Part shown: positions 48,766-60,741 of the stretch, piece after piece
Position numbering within the stretch: position 1 is the stretch's first letter
How the letters are laid out: every line of letters starts with the position of its first letter
Source: Ciona savignyi
Lineage: Eukaryota > Chordata > Ascidiacea > Phlebobranchia > Cionidae
DNA length: 64,000 nucleotides
Direction: 5' to 3'
Assembly: GCA_000149265.1 (NCBI GenBank)
Contig: CH003371.1
Location: 146,196-210,195, forward strand
Notes under the pieces: model-generated
What the model was told of the DNA's origin: nothing
Seen by the model: the letters and a program-made list of their open reading frames with translations, nothing else
The model's database searches: none
Program-made: the position numbers and the translations under genes

Positions 48766-51700
48766 ATGTTTATGTTAATCAAGCTGATGAATGCAGTTAT
48801 CCTACTTGAATTTGCATTTGGCCAAACAGAAGTACATTCCGCAGGTAAACTTTCTGGGAAGTTGAGATTTTGCGTTTAGGAGTCAAAAGTGATTCACATT
48901 TAGATTTGCTTGACTCATTTATGTGGTAGATTATTATATTTTTGCAGTCAAGTTTAAAAGATTGTGGGTGAAAAATATCCAATAAAAGTTTCTTAGTCAA
49001 ATGCTAAAAAGCTTTTGTTGTGTTTTTGTTGTTTTATGGACATTACATAATATGTGGAACATACAATCTATAAAATTCGTCTGGGTTACGTTGATTGTCG
49101 TCACTTTCTTATTGGACAGATTACATGTCATTTCCAAGGATGCACTTTTCGGGCCACCTGGTAGCTGATGTCCCGACAACAAACAACTTCAGATGTGCCT
49201 TTGATTCGCAGGAGTTTACCACCTCAATGGCCTCAAGGGATTACTGTAGAATTAAACAAACCGTACGTTTTGTTATTGTTGTAGTTGGGCGTTTGGTCCA
49301 TCGGTGTAAAAGGTTTTCGGCAGCTGCAATTATTCAATGAATGTATGATATATGCTATGATAAAAAATTATTTATCCCCGTGTTGGGTAAACGCAAGAGA
49401 CGTTAACACACGGGCAATCGTCAGATCACCTCTCGCCCACCGACTATTGATGTAGTGTGTTGTGTACGATTAAGACGTTCCTTCAATTTAGTAGAACCAA
49501 TTAATTAGAGACTAATGGCCTATATATCAGCAATTTTAAAGCATTAACATGTATACTATATTGTTCTCTTATATATTTTTATTCAATTATACTTTTCCCC
49601 CCACTTGTACCACTATATAATTATACATTTGTCCCGTCATTTACTCATATGTTTGTCCCGCCATATACTTTTTTTATTTATCCCATCATTTCTTTATATA
49701 TTTGTCCCACAATTTTATTCTATATTGTTCTTGCCATTTCATTATATATTTTGTCCCAGCATTTTATATTTGTCCAATAACTCACTGTTCGAAAGGGTGA
49801 AAACTTGGAACGATACGAAACGGATGAAGTGAATTGGAATCCTTTTGGATCAAACACCTTTTATTTCCAAGACACCACTATTCAATCGCTTTGTTATAGA
49901 CCTGGACAGTGTTCAACAACAGACGAAATCGTAGGTTCTGTATTTAAAGGTAAAAACTATAACATAAAGTTATGCTCGGAGTTTTTATTATAATAATATA
50001 CGCAACTAACCAAATAACATGTAAATAAAAATGTGTTTCCTTTGAATTAAAGGGGCATACAGACGCCGATTCCCAGATAGATGATTTACCACGTCATAAA
50101 AAATTTTTCATTTTAATGAACATTTGTAGATTCTCTGTAGTAAACATGTAATATTGCTACGGTGCCGGTTCAAAATTTTGCCAAACAAAATATTGACAAC
50201 TGACCCATATTCGTCAAAACACGAACGCACAGCAGTATTGCCTTACAACGCGATTACTTTTTGTAGCAATGTGGCCTGGAGTGATGGCTGATCTAGATGT
50301 TGATTGGCAATTTACTGCGACGATGTGGGGGCTGCATATTGAAATAGTTGGAGTCGTGGAAGGGGATGTTATTCCCATGTCAATACAGCAACTTAAGAAT
50401 CGAAACGACAGTTTTAAAAGCAATGAGAATTTTAAACGGTTGGCAAGATATAACAGGTAGCACGTTTGATTAGTGTTATTTTTTTTATTTAAACCAAAAA
50501 AGGCTAGTTATTACATAAGTTTGTCGTCTTGCAGTCAAATCTTGGGATAGAAAATAGGCAATAGGTAGTTATCAAAAGGTGATTGTGCGTAGTTATAACG
50601 CCCATTTGGTTTTTACATTTTTGGGCTAAATATAAGTATCGTAGTCCATATCTTAGTAACAGTGCGTGATACCTTTATCCAGTGATGAAATTCAAAATTT
50701 AAAGAACAGGTTCGCTTTTCTATCGTACTTACTAACAACAGTTTCCTTAAAAGGTCTAATGTCTGTAAAAAAGCAAGAATCGTATCGGTAATTATCCCGA
50801 CGTTCCAAGAACGGATTCGCGTGGCGGTTGAATAAAATTTCTATACCGTTTATAAATTCGTTTTGGTAAACCAAACAAAAAATGTGTTATTTTATAGTTC
50901 CTGCTTTTGGTGATTTGGTGTGTTGACTTTTAGCAGGACATTTATATGGTATAAACTGGTGGCTGATTGATCTGTTCTAACTTACAAGATACTAAGCGGA
51001 CAGTTTTAAAACCCGTTGGATTAAGTGGTTATATATACTGAAACAGTTAAATTTTATGTACGGCAACTGCACTTTGAGCCCTAGTTATCAAACGGAAACA
51101 ATAAAAAAATAGTTTACGTGACTTTTCCACCCGAATGACGCATCCATTCTTAAACGACTATTTTTTACCAGCAAGGTGACAAACATCACATGGCATAGTT
51201 CCCATTACCGGTCTTTATTTCACGAACATCAAATTCTTTCACTTTCGCTTGTTGTCGATCTATTTGACAATAAAATTAGTCTTGGAAGAGTGGTCGGAAC
51301 TATAGGTAACTTATTGTTCATTTTCTTCTTATTATCTGTTGGTCCAAATAGGACTACGTTGTCAATGGTTATGATCCAGTCATTCGCCGTTTCAGGTCTA
51401 ACATCAGCAAACGACCCACTTGAAATAACTGCAGGTCGACTCCTTCAACCATTATCTCTATACACCGGCCCCGCCCCGTTTCGCTTACATCAGTCTGAAC
51501 AGTACTTAACAGTTGACCTGTCAAGTAGTTTGGAGTCGGACATAGATGGATCTTTTTCGAAATCAATCGACTTTAAATTTGCGGTCATATCCAATCAGTG
51601 CAAGTATGGTGTTTTATAATAATTTTTCAGTATATGCATACACATTCCAACGATGGTGCATTACAGAGAACCAGTTTCATGCACTTATAGGTTAAGTGAG

Positions 51701-54700
51701 GGCTGTTGCAAACTTTTGAAAAACGGTGGAAGATCATTAATAGATCGAAACGATGCATGGTACTACCGTTTTGGGGGAGTGGTTGATGTGTCATTAACAT
51801 CAGAGGAAACACATCTTCTTTTAAAGCCAAGTTACTCCCTTTTGTTGGTATCTACTGATGACTCGTAAGTTTTTTATGAATTTCACTTTTAGTATATTTA
51901 ATAGTTTGTTTTTTTTTATTTTGTTTATGCAATGACTGTGCTAAAATATGTACAACAGCACGGAAGCAAAACAAACAGTTATACGTTAAACTGCGACAGG
52001 AAAATATAATACATTTAAATTGCGATTAGGTAGACCAGACGCAAACGTTAAACTAGGGTTTAGCTAAGACCGTTTTTGTATACAATTAGGTATATTTATC
52101 GGTCGCGTTAACCAGTCGCCCACACGACCATACAGTCGTTATCCGCTTACCATGTCGGTGCACACAAACGACACACATTGACAATTTACGCTCCAATCGC
52201 CCTTTATATTCAGACCGAGGGCAATTTCACTCGTGTGGGAAATATTAAACGGCAAATGACCACCGGATCGGCTTTTTCACTTCAAATTTTAAATACCTTC
52301 TAGAAATTGATTAAGAAAACCTTAATAGTTTGGCAAAATTAGACAGATACTCACTGTATTATATTCAAGACACTGTATTAAAAAAAAACAATATATAATT
52401 CTTAAAAATTAATAACATAACATATGTATTTGACCAATGTATACAGATTCCATATTCAAGACACTGTATTAAAAGAGACTAATAACGGTATTCAAATTGG
52501 ATTGCTTGAGACAAGCGTGATTGCTTTAAATCTACACGACAGTGCGAATTTTACTCTATTCTCTCTTTTCGTTGGAGATCGTACCAAAATTATGCGAACA
52601 GGATTGCCAAAGAAACAATTGCTTCAGGTACATGTTTTCCAAAAATATTCGATTTTATATCAACATAACTATAACTGTATTGTCAATATTGAAATGAGAA
52701 AGTGTGTCGCAGCCCCTTAAAATTACTGTATTGATTTTAATTTATAAGAATTGACTGCACTGCTTTAATCATCTTTATTTAACACAATTAATGAGGATAT
52801 ATTTAATTACAATGTCAATGGATTATACTTGGGATACCACAGCCTCACTTTTATAGTAATCTAATAATAAATAGCTGTTTTAATGGGAGCACTTACTGCA
52901 TGAGAACCATCATTTACCTTAACACTGCATTCTAGAAATCTATCAGTACCAATCTCGGTTTTACAAATAGAAGCGATCCAATCTACATCCAACGCTACTG
53001 GATTGGCACGGTTTTCAGTAACCGCGGTCTCGAGTCCCAATTCTCCAAGAGGTTGTGACCTAGACGGTCAAATTTATTTCATTCGAATCGTGGCAAGGTT
53101 AACATTATGCAAATATTTTATCATAAATATATATAAAATTTATTTCTGAACTATACACGGATAGGGAAATCACGTTGACAGCTGTCTTATGTTGTATTCA
53201 GTAAACGTGGCTGCTGTTTAATGTCTTGTCCAAGGATATAACCGACTAACTAGCGGGCAGTTTTGATTCTATAATTTTTTACTTAAAGCTAATTAACATT
53301 AAATATTTTGGTTGGACAACCATCGTATTAAGGTAGGACATTTTACAAAGAGTATCAAATATCTTCGATAGTGTTGTAAAAGACTTGTTTTACAGTTACA
53401 TATTTGAAGGAAGAAAGTTCATGTATTTTGTTGGAGAAAGTGGCGATGATGTACTGAATTATCAAGGGATGAACACGCTGGTACCTGTCATTCGAGTTTA
53501 TGATTATGTCCCATCTAAACATTGTCCAACTTGGGAGGATGTAAAACGTAAGGATTTTGTTTTCTGTGTCTTAGAGCTTTGTTTGGTAAAAACTAGAGGT
53601 CTGCTTTAGTATACATTTTAGCACATTTTATTAAATAAACCATCAACAGGCTGGTGAGCCACCTTTAAATTTGTTGTTTCTGCAAGAACAAACTAATGGA
53701 ATAAAAGCCGGCCGAGAACTCGTACCGCTAGTCGTAATTTATCTTTGGGCAGTTTGGTGATTCCCTGTGGTAAACTGTATATATTAATTTCTAGCGAAAT
53801 TAGTTGTACCGCCACATAAACTAGGCCTGCAAAAAAGACGCTAAATTAAATGTGTCAATGGATCTTTTAACTCTAAGCCTAAAACCGGAAAATTGCTGAA
53901 CCTAACTTAAGCTCGAACCACAAAGAATATGTATATGTGTATTGGTCCATTTTGAAAAAAATAGTAACTTTTTGTTTTTGTCCGTTGTGGTAAACCCATC
54001 TGTAACCGTCCATACTTAAAGCTGTAACTCAGATAACAAGTTTGGTAAATCGGAGAGACCCATCAGTTTATGCTTGTATTAATAATACTGTAACAATGGG
54101 ATAAAAACATTTATGAGTGGTTGGACCCTGCTTGTAATACCTAAATACCTTTACTTATACAGGAATTTTTATTCAATACAACAACCTGTACCCAGTGATG
54201 CGAAAGTTTGGGATCATCAATCTTCATTCTTACAAATCTGTAACGAATAATATCGAATATGTTAAATATGCTATGTTTAACACAAGTATCCACAGTCCAA
54301 GGTAAATATTGTTATGGAATTAAAATCATTAACTTTTCCATCATAATTTTCCCCCCGTGTCTTTATTGAAATGATCATGTCCGGTTGGATAGTTGGTTAT
54401 AGCGTCGAACGTCTGCCAGAGAGGTGCAAGTTTGTCAGGTCGGCCACGGGCTGGATCATGTGTCCTTATAGGCAAGACACTTATCAAACATACCCGAAAC
54501 TAGGGATTAAATATTTTTACTATGATTAAAGGAACATCTTAATTATAAATATAAAACAACACTACAATAGCTTGTGTGAACTGACGGTGGATGAGAAGTA
54601 ATCTGACGATTGCTCATTTAATAACGTTTCTTGCATTGTCAAACAGAAATATCCTATATTAATTATGCGTTATATAGATACATGCCTTCTACCCGCGACT

Positions 54701-56351
54701 TATCTCGAAGTAAAGCAGACTTAATTAAAAACTGGATTTCGTGTGGAATGAGAAGGTCCAGCGAGGGTAAGATTTTTTATAAAACAACCAGCTGCAGAAT
54801 TATGAAAAATTACATTAATGTTCAGATCTTCCAAGCGTTAGCATTGAAGCTATTAGGAGCCTTGTCAAATCTGCAATTTCAGTCGAACTTACAACCATAC
54901 CGCCTTATGTTACTGCTTGGTTAAGTTTAAAAACTGAATATGGTAGAAATATAGAAGTTGCAAGAATTATAAAGTCGGTATTTACGGAGGAAATGAACCA
55001 TATGACTCTCGCAGCAAACTTATTGAATGCAGTAAGTTGAACGCGGTATTTTTTGCCAGTTAACATTTTGTTCGCTGTTTTAAGTATTATATTTATCCTG
55101 CAGATCGGTGGTTCGGTGAACTTGTTGAGTTTTGAATCTTTACCCCAATATCCGACAACACTGGGAACAGGATCCGTATTTGACCTACTTCCTGATGTTT
55201 TGATTACCATTGAACCAATGTCTATTGGCTACGTACGAGATGTTTTGACAAAAATTGAAACGCCCTCTTCACCAGTTGAGCAAAAAGTAATTTGTTCTTA
55301 ATAAACCCTGTGCTGTGGGTCTAGACTTTAAATCATCTTGGTTATATTGGTGCTATATTGATACTATTTTTTTCAGATTTTTTATGACATTGCGAGATTA
55401 TGGCGTCTTGCTTCGAACGGTCAAAATGAAAGACCAAAAAGCAAAAACTTGCAAAAGCTTTTAGACACATACTCCATTACATGCAACTCTGAACAAAATG
55501 CGACAATTGATTGGTCGTTTATAAAGAAATTTGCGGACCAAAAGCGAAGGGAAATCAATAAACTTCCAATACATTCCATTGGTTCCTTTTATATGAAACT
55601 AATTCTCTTGTTGTCTTCCCTTAAAGCCGAGGTTCGCCTGAGTAGTGTTGGTCAAAACCAGACTATATTCTCGGGAAACAGAACATTTCAGGTTCCGGAG
55701 TTAATTTTAAAAGATACAGATGGTCTACCGGAGGCATACACCAATCCGGTGTTTCCGATTTTTACTCTTAAAGACGCGGTTGAGGCAATTGTTGAGATCG
55801 TGTACGAAGGCGAAGGCAGCAGCAGCTGCACACCTTTTGTTGTTAATACATCAAAAAGTCAGGAAATCTCTCATTACCAACGTTTTCGTGAGATTGTACA
55901 CGGACGAAAATTGATTAAAATCCAAGTTACGGAAGCTTGTAAACCGAGAAACTGCCTGAAATTGGATCAAATGAACTGTTCTAAATACCTGAAGCCGGGA
56001 GAAGATTATTGCTTTGCTGGTGAAAATATAGATTTCGATACCGACGGAGTATGGCCGCTAAGCAAAAATCCAACCACAGAAATGTACGACGGCGACTCAA
56101 AGGTCAAGGATCTTAACGACAATTTCAATGAAGTGTACACAAGAATGATCCGTTGTCTTGACGACACGTTTACGGGAAGTCCTCATAAGTTAAGTTCATG
56201 CTACCGTAACATGCACAATTTGGTAATTGTTGGAAAACGATTGGTCAGTTCGCCAATTAATCAGTCGGTGAATGGATCACCAACCTGGAAATTTATCAAA
56301 AACTCAAATGAAATTGCAGGATTTCCATTGAAGCATAACACCCTCTTATAA
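48766..56351 (+). CDS. secreted VioB-like ferritin-like protein (iminophenylpyruvate dimer synthase family)
   Basis: Fourteen exons: 48766-48844, 49120-49262, 49796-49949, 50267-50456, 51172-51305, 51396-51597, 51631-51864, 52447-52627, 53337-53547, 54163-54301, 54678-54766, 54826-55031, 55104-55286, 55377-56351; frame holds for about 1,039 aa (bacterial VioB is about 1,000). Exon 1 encodes a signal peptide (LIKLMNAVILLEFAFGQ). N-terminal family blocks follow: FPRMHFSGHLVADVPTTNN, NWNPFGSNTF, ADLDVDWQFTATMWGL, GRVVGTIG, DAWYYRFGGVVDVSL, then YPVM and YMPSTRDLS. The ferritin-like domain (about 590-900) keeps ligand candidates in SVELTTIPPY, TEEMNHMTLAANLLNA, EGEG and EISHYQRF. Bacterial VioB couples two oxidised tryptophan imines made by VioA; substrate here is unknown. 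Exon 9 has a weak acceptor: the better site at 53396 breaks phase, so a micro-exon may be missed. SINE DNA abuts the acceptor of exon 11. Confidence 0.85.
49382..49500 (-). repeat. 3' part of a SINE in intron 2 of the VioB-like gene
   Basis: Plus-strand text acacgggcaatcgtcagatcacct and ttccttcaatttagtagaacca matches the 3' half of the SINE in reverse. The tRNA-like head is missing. Confidence 0.6.
49575..49780. repeat. imperfect tandem repeat, unit about 28 bp
   Basis: Seven or so copies built on tttgtcccgccattt followed by a tata-rich spacer, ending about 20 bp before the acceptor of exon 3 of the VioB-like gene. It supplies the pyrimidine-rich tract of that acceptor. Confidence 0.7.
53165..53275 (-). 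repeat. SINE remnant in intron 8 of the VioB-like gene
   Basis: Plus-strand aatgtcttgtccaaggatat and aaccgactaactagcgggcag match the SINE body in reverse. Strongly decayed. Confidence 0.4.
54383..54660 (+). mobile_element. diverged SINE abutting an exon acceptor
   Basis: Starts ccggttggatagttggtta, continues gtgtccttataggcaagacac, caacactacaatagc and aatctgacgattgc, and ends near aaatatcctat. All are recognisable as the tRNA-derived SINE, much diverged. The acceptor of exon 11 (tatatag, ending 54677) lies about 17 bp beyond its end. Confidence 0.7.
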
Positions 56352-56859
56352 CTTTAATATTATAATTTAAGCTTCGTTATTTACATTAAACTGTATACTT
56401 ATCACAAAACAATTGTTATTTCGCTCTTTAAACGTAAAACAGGACATAACGCTACCTGCTGCTAAAACGTTAAATCAGGCGAAACAATAGGGCCTACAAA
56501 GGCCTCTAGAGTCACCAAAAAGCAGAACTACTACAATGTCCCTTTTTGCCCGTTGGTACCGTTATGCCTCGCTTTCTTTAAGTGCGAAGTTAGGTTACCT
56601 TATAAGCAGCTACAATTAAAAATTTGTTGAAACCGACATGACAGTGTTGTGGTTAAGTTTTAAGATTTTATTTGCAGTAAAGTCGAGTCGTCTTGATACT
56701 TGATCAAACTTATTCACGTCAAGTTTTAAAGCGAAATTATATTTTTTAATATATACGCCTAAAATGTAAAATCAATCAAAAATAACAAATTGATTTTGTT
56801 CTTTTTTGACCGCCATCCGAATTTGTTTGTTAAAATACATATTTGGACCGCATGAACAT
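56352..56859. other. 3' flank of the VioB-like gene
   Basis: AT-rich with no exon. No strong AATAAA appears soon after the stop; a gcaataaaac at about 57141 inside the duplication is the first clear candidate. Confidence 0.35.
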
Positions 56860-57905
56860 GTCGGTTCCTTACCATTTCGGCTTTTGATCAAGGATATGTT
56901 AGGGGTTAAAGTCGTATTTATTCATGACTCGCGCAATAGTTTAGTAAGGAAACACGAACGGGCATGAGATTTGCCATCTCACGACAAAGAGCTTCGGTGC
57001 CAACGGCAGGGTTAATTTCAAGGATGAACGAGGCAATGGTAGTCAGTTCTGAAAAGAACTATTGGTGAGTCCCGAGTGGACTGATGTATAAACTAAACAC
57101 GGCAATTTATACTGAAAGTGACAATGGGCGCGAATGCAATAAAACAGGGCGTCCTTGTTTTATGAAGTTTGTGGTAACGATCAGGTATGCTGTTCTTTTG
57201 TGCAACCGGTGTAATTAATATTAATATTATGAAAAATTGCCACACGAAAAATTGTACAATTTGCAACAAAACTATTATTACAGATTATTTTATTAAAAGT
57301 TTAACTGATTTGAAAGCCTTTTTTTAAATCTAATTTTAACGAGATATTACATATTACTGTTTTCATGCAGTGATTTGTTTGACGTGTTTTGACAATTTTA
57401 AATTCAGTCTGACAAGGTATCCATAGCGTTTTTTCATATTATTTATTGTTATCATTTTCCTGAATTTCCCAAAGGCTGTCCTTTTGACTTATTTATAATA
57501 ATCGTTTTTATAACGTCAACTTTTTTACTTAAGATACCCTATATTTGTGTCACAGTATTGTTTTTTTTGTAATATTTACTTTTTTATCGTTCAAAGCTTA
57601 AAGCAATGTTTCTTAAATTGTGTGCCTCGAACCCTTTTTAAACTCTGGACAATAAGCTGAATAGTATTACAAATAAACAGTCATTTTACTGCATCACTAG
57701 GTAAAGCAACACGAAATGCAATCGGCAAATCAACTCTAAGATCATTTGGACGAGATGTTAATACAAAACTACAGTCGTAATAGATTTAACATTTTTATAT
57801 TAGAATCTGCATTCATTTAGTATTGCACAGTTTATTTAATTTAAGTTTGTGGGTTTTACTACGCTTGGTGAAAACTGCCCGTTAATTTTTACTCAAAAAG
57901 AAAAT
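56860..57905. repeat. segmental duplication, downstream arm
   Basis: Direct counterpart of 45019-47720 without the SINE and without about 1 kb of intervening sequence. Contains an extra block (ggcagggttaatttcaaggat, gtggactgatgtataaac) absent from the upstream arm. It ends just before the first tRNA-Cys copy. Confidence 0.8.
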
Positions 57906-57934
57906 ATCTTTATAAAGATACATCACTTCAATAC

Positions 57935-58007
57935 AGGGGACACCCCGGATTTGAACCATCGACTTCTTGATCTGCAGTCGAATGCTCTACCACTGAGCTA
58001 TATCCCT
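57935..58007 (-). pseudogene. tRNA-Cys(GCA)-like copy 1, degenerate
   Basis: Minus strand reads agggatatagctcagtggta, then the anticodon loop ctgcaga (GCA). The first acceptor pair is broken (A instead of G), an extra base lies beside the T stem, and the variable region/T stem reads aagtcgatgg instead of gaggtccctgg. Probably not functional. Confidence 0.7.
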
Positions 58008-59189
58008 TAGCTGACATGTTAATCTAAATTTGCGGTTGAGTCAGAAGATGGTCTCATGATTACTTCTACTTGTTCACGAATTATTTCTTTTAGTAATGGG
58101 TATTTCTTGTTTAACTCTTTCCGTCCCAACTCGCCATATATCGCGAGTTGGTGGGAAAACATGGTATCCCGCCTGTACATAAATGGGTGCAAATCTAAAA
58201 AACGATTTTTCGTTGAGAAATATTAAAAATGCGAGGAGTGATAGCCTTTCTTTTTCAAGGCTTCGCCTCTTATTTCTATCGATTTTACACGAATTTACAA
58301 GTGACTAACTCAGCCAATAGGAGTCGCGTTAACTTGCGGAGAAGCTCTTTTTGTCAAGCAAGTCTTTCTTTACATTCTCTGTGAATTTCGTGCCGTTGGG
58401 AAAAAAGGAGAGCGTTGGTGACGTTTTCGCAGCAGACGTTTATGCTTCGTGTTCACCAAAGCATGAATCCAGCTGGGCCTGCTGAGCGCACGATAAAGAA
58501 AAAGGCGGCGAGACTAGCTAGTTCGGTGTGCCCTGCTTTGAAGAATATTGGATATAGTATTTGTGTTTGTTTGCTTTTGTATGCCCTTTTTACACTTCCT
58601 TTCACTGTTCTTATTTATACTTTTTACTATTTTAGTTCTACAAAAACTAAAAAACTTCAATGCGTTTTGGTTCAATTTTTCATAATATAGTTAGAATAAA
58701 GGAAAATTTCAATTAGGAATAGTAAAAAAACTACTGAAGATACAAATACAGTTCAAATTTTCCTGAGTACAAAAACTATTAGACAATCTACATTCCAATT
58801 TTCATATCATTTGGGCATGCCAATAATTAGTGAGTATTTCGTTTGTCAGTGCACCTCAAAATTTTCAAAGTCGAGCAGAATTTTCTTTACATAAAAAGTG
58901 GTGTTCACTAAAGTTTACATAATATATTCTTTATTAGAGGTAGATTCTAGGTGTGCGGTTTGTTTAAAAGAGGGATAAATTATCTTTCCAACCATACTAA
59001 ATATTAAATCATAGCATAAATTTGAGAAAAACTGTGCTAATTTGAAAATGACCAAAAATTGTAAAAAACACTGCGGGACAGCATGTTTAAACTTGAATTT
59101 ACTTTCGATATACCGAGTGCTATATGCAACCATGTTGAGCCTTAAAATAGTTTTCTAAAAGGGTAAAATTTATGAATTAAATTAAATAC
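58008..59189. other. spacer between tRNA-Cys copies 1 and 2
   Basis: At 58127-58153 the palindrome ccaactcgc...gcgagttgg follows ttaactctttccgtcc; this resembles one end of a piggyBac-type element (TTAA target), but no second end was found. An open frame at 58415-58690 has a hydrophobic stretch but no recognisable family. Otherwise AT-rich. Confidence 0.35.
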
Positions 59190-59261
59190 AGGGAACACCC
59201 GGATTTGAATCAGGGACCTATCGATCTGCAGTCGAATGCTCTACCACTGAGCTATATCCCC
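59190..59261 (-). tRNA. tRNA-Cys(GCA), copy 2, possibly functional
   Basis: 72 nt on the minus strand, no CCA encoded. The acceptor stem GGGGATA pairs with TGTTCCC (two wobbles). D arm tagctcagtggtagagca is canonical, and the anticodon GCA sits in ctgcaga. One T-stem pair is mismatched (A against C), so function is uncertain. Confidence 0.65.
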
Positions 59262-59626
59262 TAGATGACAGCGTAGTGTAAATTGGCCGTTGAGTTAGAA
59301 GGTGGTCTCATGATTAGCCTACCTCTATTTGTTCACGAATTATTTCTTTATCACAGGGTATTTATTGTTTAACATTGGCAGTTCCCAGTCAATGTATTTA
59401 AAGATTAACCAAACTGCTTAATTATATAATTATAAAGGTGGGTAAATAAGATTAAATGAATATATTTACTGGTAAACTTATTTTATTTCGATATATAACG
59501 AATGCTATTTCCAACCATTTTAAGCTTGAAAATATTTTTTAACCAGCGTTTAGATTAAAGCGATTTAAAAAATACTTTAAATAATCAACTATGTTATTTC
59601 GAATATTTATGAACCAAATTAAATAC

Positions 59627-59695
59627 AGGGGACACCCGGATTTGAACCAGGGACCTCTCGATCTGCAGTCGACTGCTCTACTGATCTATATCCCC
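59627..59695 (-). pseudogene. tRNA-Cys-like copy 3, D arm deleted
   Basis: Acceptor, anticodon (GCA) and T arms match the canonical copy, but the D loop has lost about three bases (plus strand gctctactgatctata instead of gctctaccactgagctata). Probably a pseudogene. Confidence 0.7.
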
Positions 59696-60073
59696 CAGAT
59701 GAAAACGTAATATAAATTGGCGGTTGAGTTAGAAGATGGTCTCATGATTACCTCTACTTGTTCACGAATTATTTCTTTTTAGTAATGGGTATTTCTTGTT
59801 TAACAATGTCAGTTCCCAGCCAATTTATTTAAAGATCAACAAAATGGCCTAAATATATAATTATCAAGGTGGGTAGTTAGGATTTAATGAATATATTAAT
59901 TTTAAACTTGAATTTACTTTCGATATACCGAATGCTATACGCAACCATATTGAGCTTTAAAATAGTTTTCTAAAAGGGTAAAAATTAAAGCGAAAGTTAA
60001 AAATACTTTAACCGTTAAAGTTTAACGCATCAAAAAGAAGTCACTTTTAATATTTATGAAATAATATAAACAC

Positions 60074-60096
60074 AGGGGATACCCGAATTTCGAATT
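60074..60096 (-). pseudogene. 3' fragment of a tRNA-Cys copy
   Basis: Only aggggatacccgaatttcg, the acceptor and part of the T arm, remains. The rest is replaced by GC-rich sequence (gaggcgggggcgccgttagg), suggesting an insertion or deletion in this unit of the array. Confidence 0.55.
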
Positions 60097-60236
60097 CCTT
60101 CATTTTTTCCTATATGATTGGCCTTAATTTGTCGAGGCGGGGGCGCCGTTAGGGCAGCGACGCATAGTCTATGTCACTTAACATATTTAAAAAAATAATA
60201 TATCACTTCACATGTTTATAAAACATAAAATAAAAA

Positions 60237-60308
60237 AGGGGACACCCGGATTTGAACCAGGGACCTCTCGATCTGCAGTCGAATGCTCTACCACTGAGCT
60301 ATATCCCC
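60237..60308 (-). tRNA. tRNA-Cys(GCA), copy 4, canonical
   Basis: 72 nt, minus strand. Acceptor GGGGATA pairs with TGTCCCC. D arm tagctcagtggtagagca, anticodon arm cgactgcagatcg (GCA), T arm cctggttcaaatccggg and discriminator T are all normal. Box A and box B are intact, and it is the likeliest active gene of the array. It reads UGC/UGU codons. Confidence 0.92.
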
Positions 60309-60669
60309 AGATGGTCGCTTAGTGTAAATTGGCGGTTGAGTCAGAAGTGGTGTTACGATTACCTCTAATTGTTCACGATTTATTTTATTATCCATAGGTG
60401 TTTATTGTATAACAACGTCATTTCTCACTATATTTATTAAAATCAATAAAAGAGCTTGATTATAATACTTTAAACGTGGGGTATTAAGATTAAATGAACA
60501 TATTTATTTTAAACTTGATTTTAATATCGTTATACCGAATGCTATTTGCAACCATTTTAAGCTTGAAAATATATTTTAACCACCCTATAGATTAAAACGT
60601 TTTAAAAAAAATACATTAAAGAACCAATTATGTTACTTTAAATATTTATGAAATAAATTAAATATATAC

Positions 60670-60741
60670 ATGGAACACCCGGTTTTGAACCAGACACCTC
60701 TCGATTTGCAGTCGAATGCTCTACCACTGAGCTATATCCCC
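60670..60741 (-). tRNA. tRNA-Cys(GCA)-like copy 5, slightly degenerate
   Basis: Anticodon loop ctgcaaa keeps GCA, and the D arm is canonical. The terminal acceptor pair is broken (tgttcca at the 3' end), and the variable region is gaggtgtctgg. Might be weakly functional or a recent pseudogene. Confidence 0.6.

Noticed and set aside
49605-49832. 75-codon open frame before exon 3 of the VioB-like gene
   Set aside because: Encoded by the tttgtcccgccattt tandem repeat; frame differs from the exon and contains no family motif.
58127-58153. Possible piggyBac terminal sequence (ttaactctttccgtcc with a palindrome)
   Set aside because: Only one end is visible and no inverted partner was found nearby, so no element can be delimited.
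58415-58690. 91-codon open frame with a hydrophobic stretch in the tRNA array spacer
   Set aside because: No recognisable motif, no splice partner and repeat-rich surroundings. Not supported as a gene.
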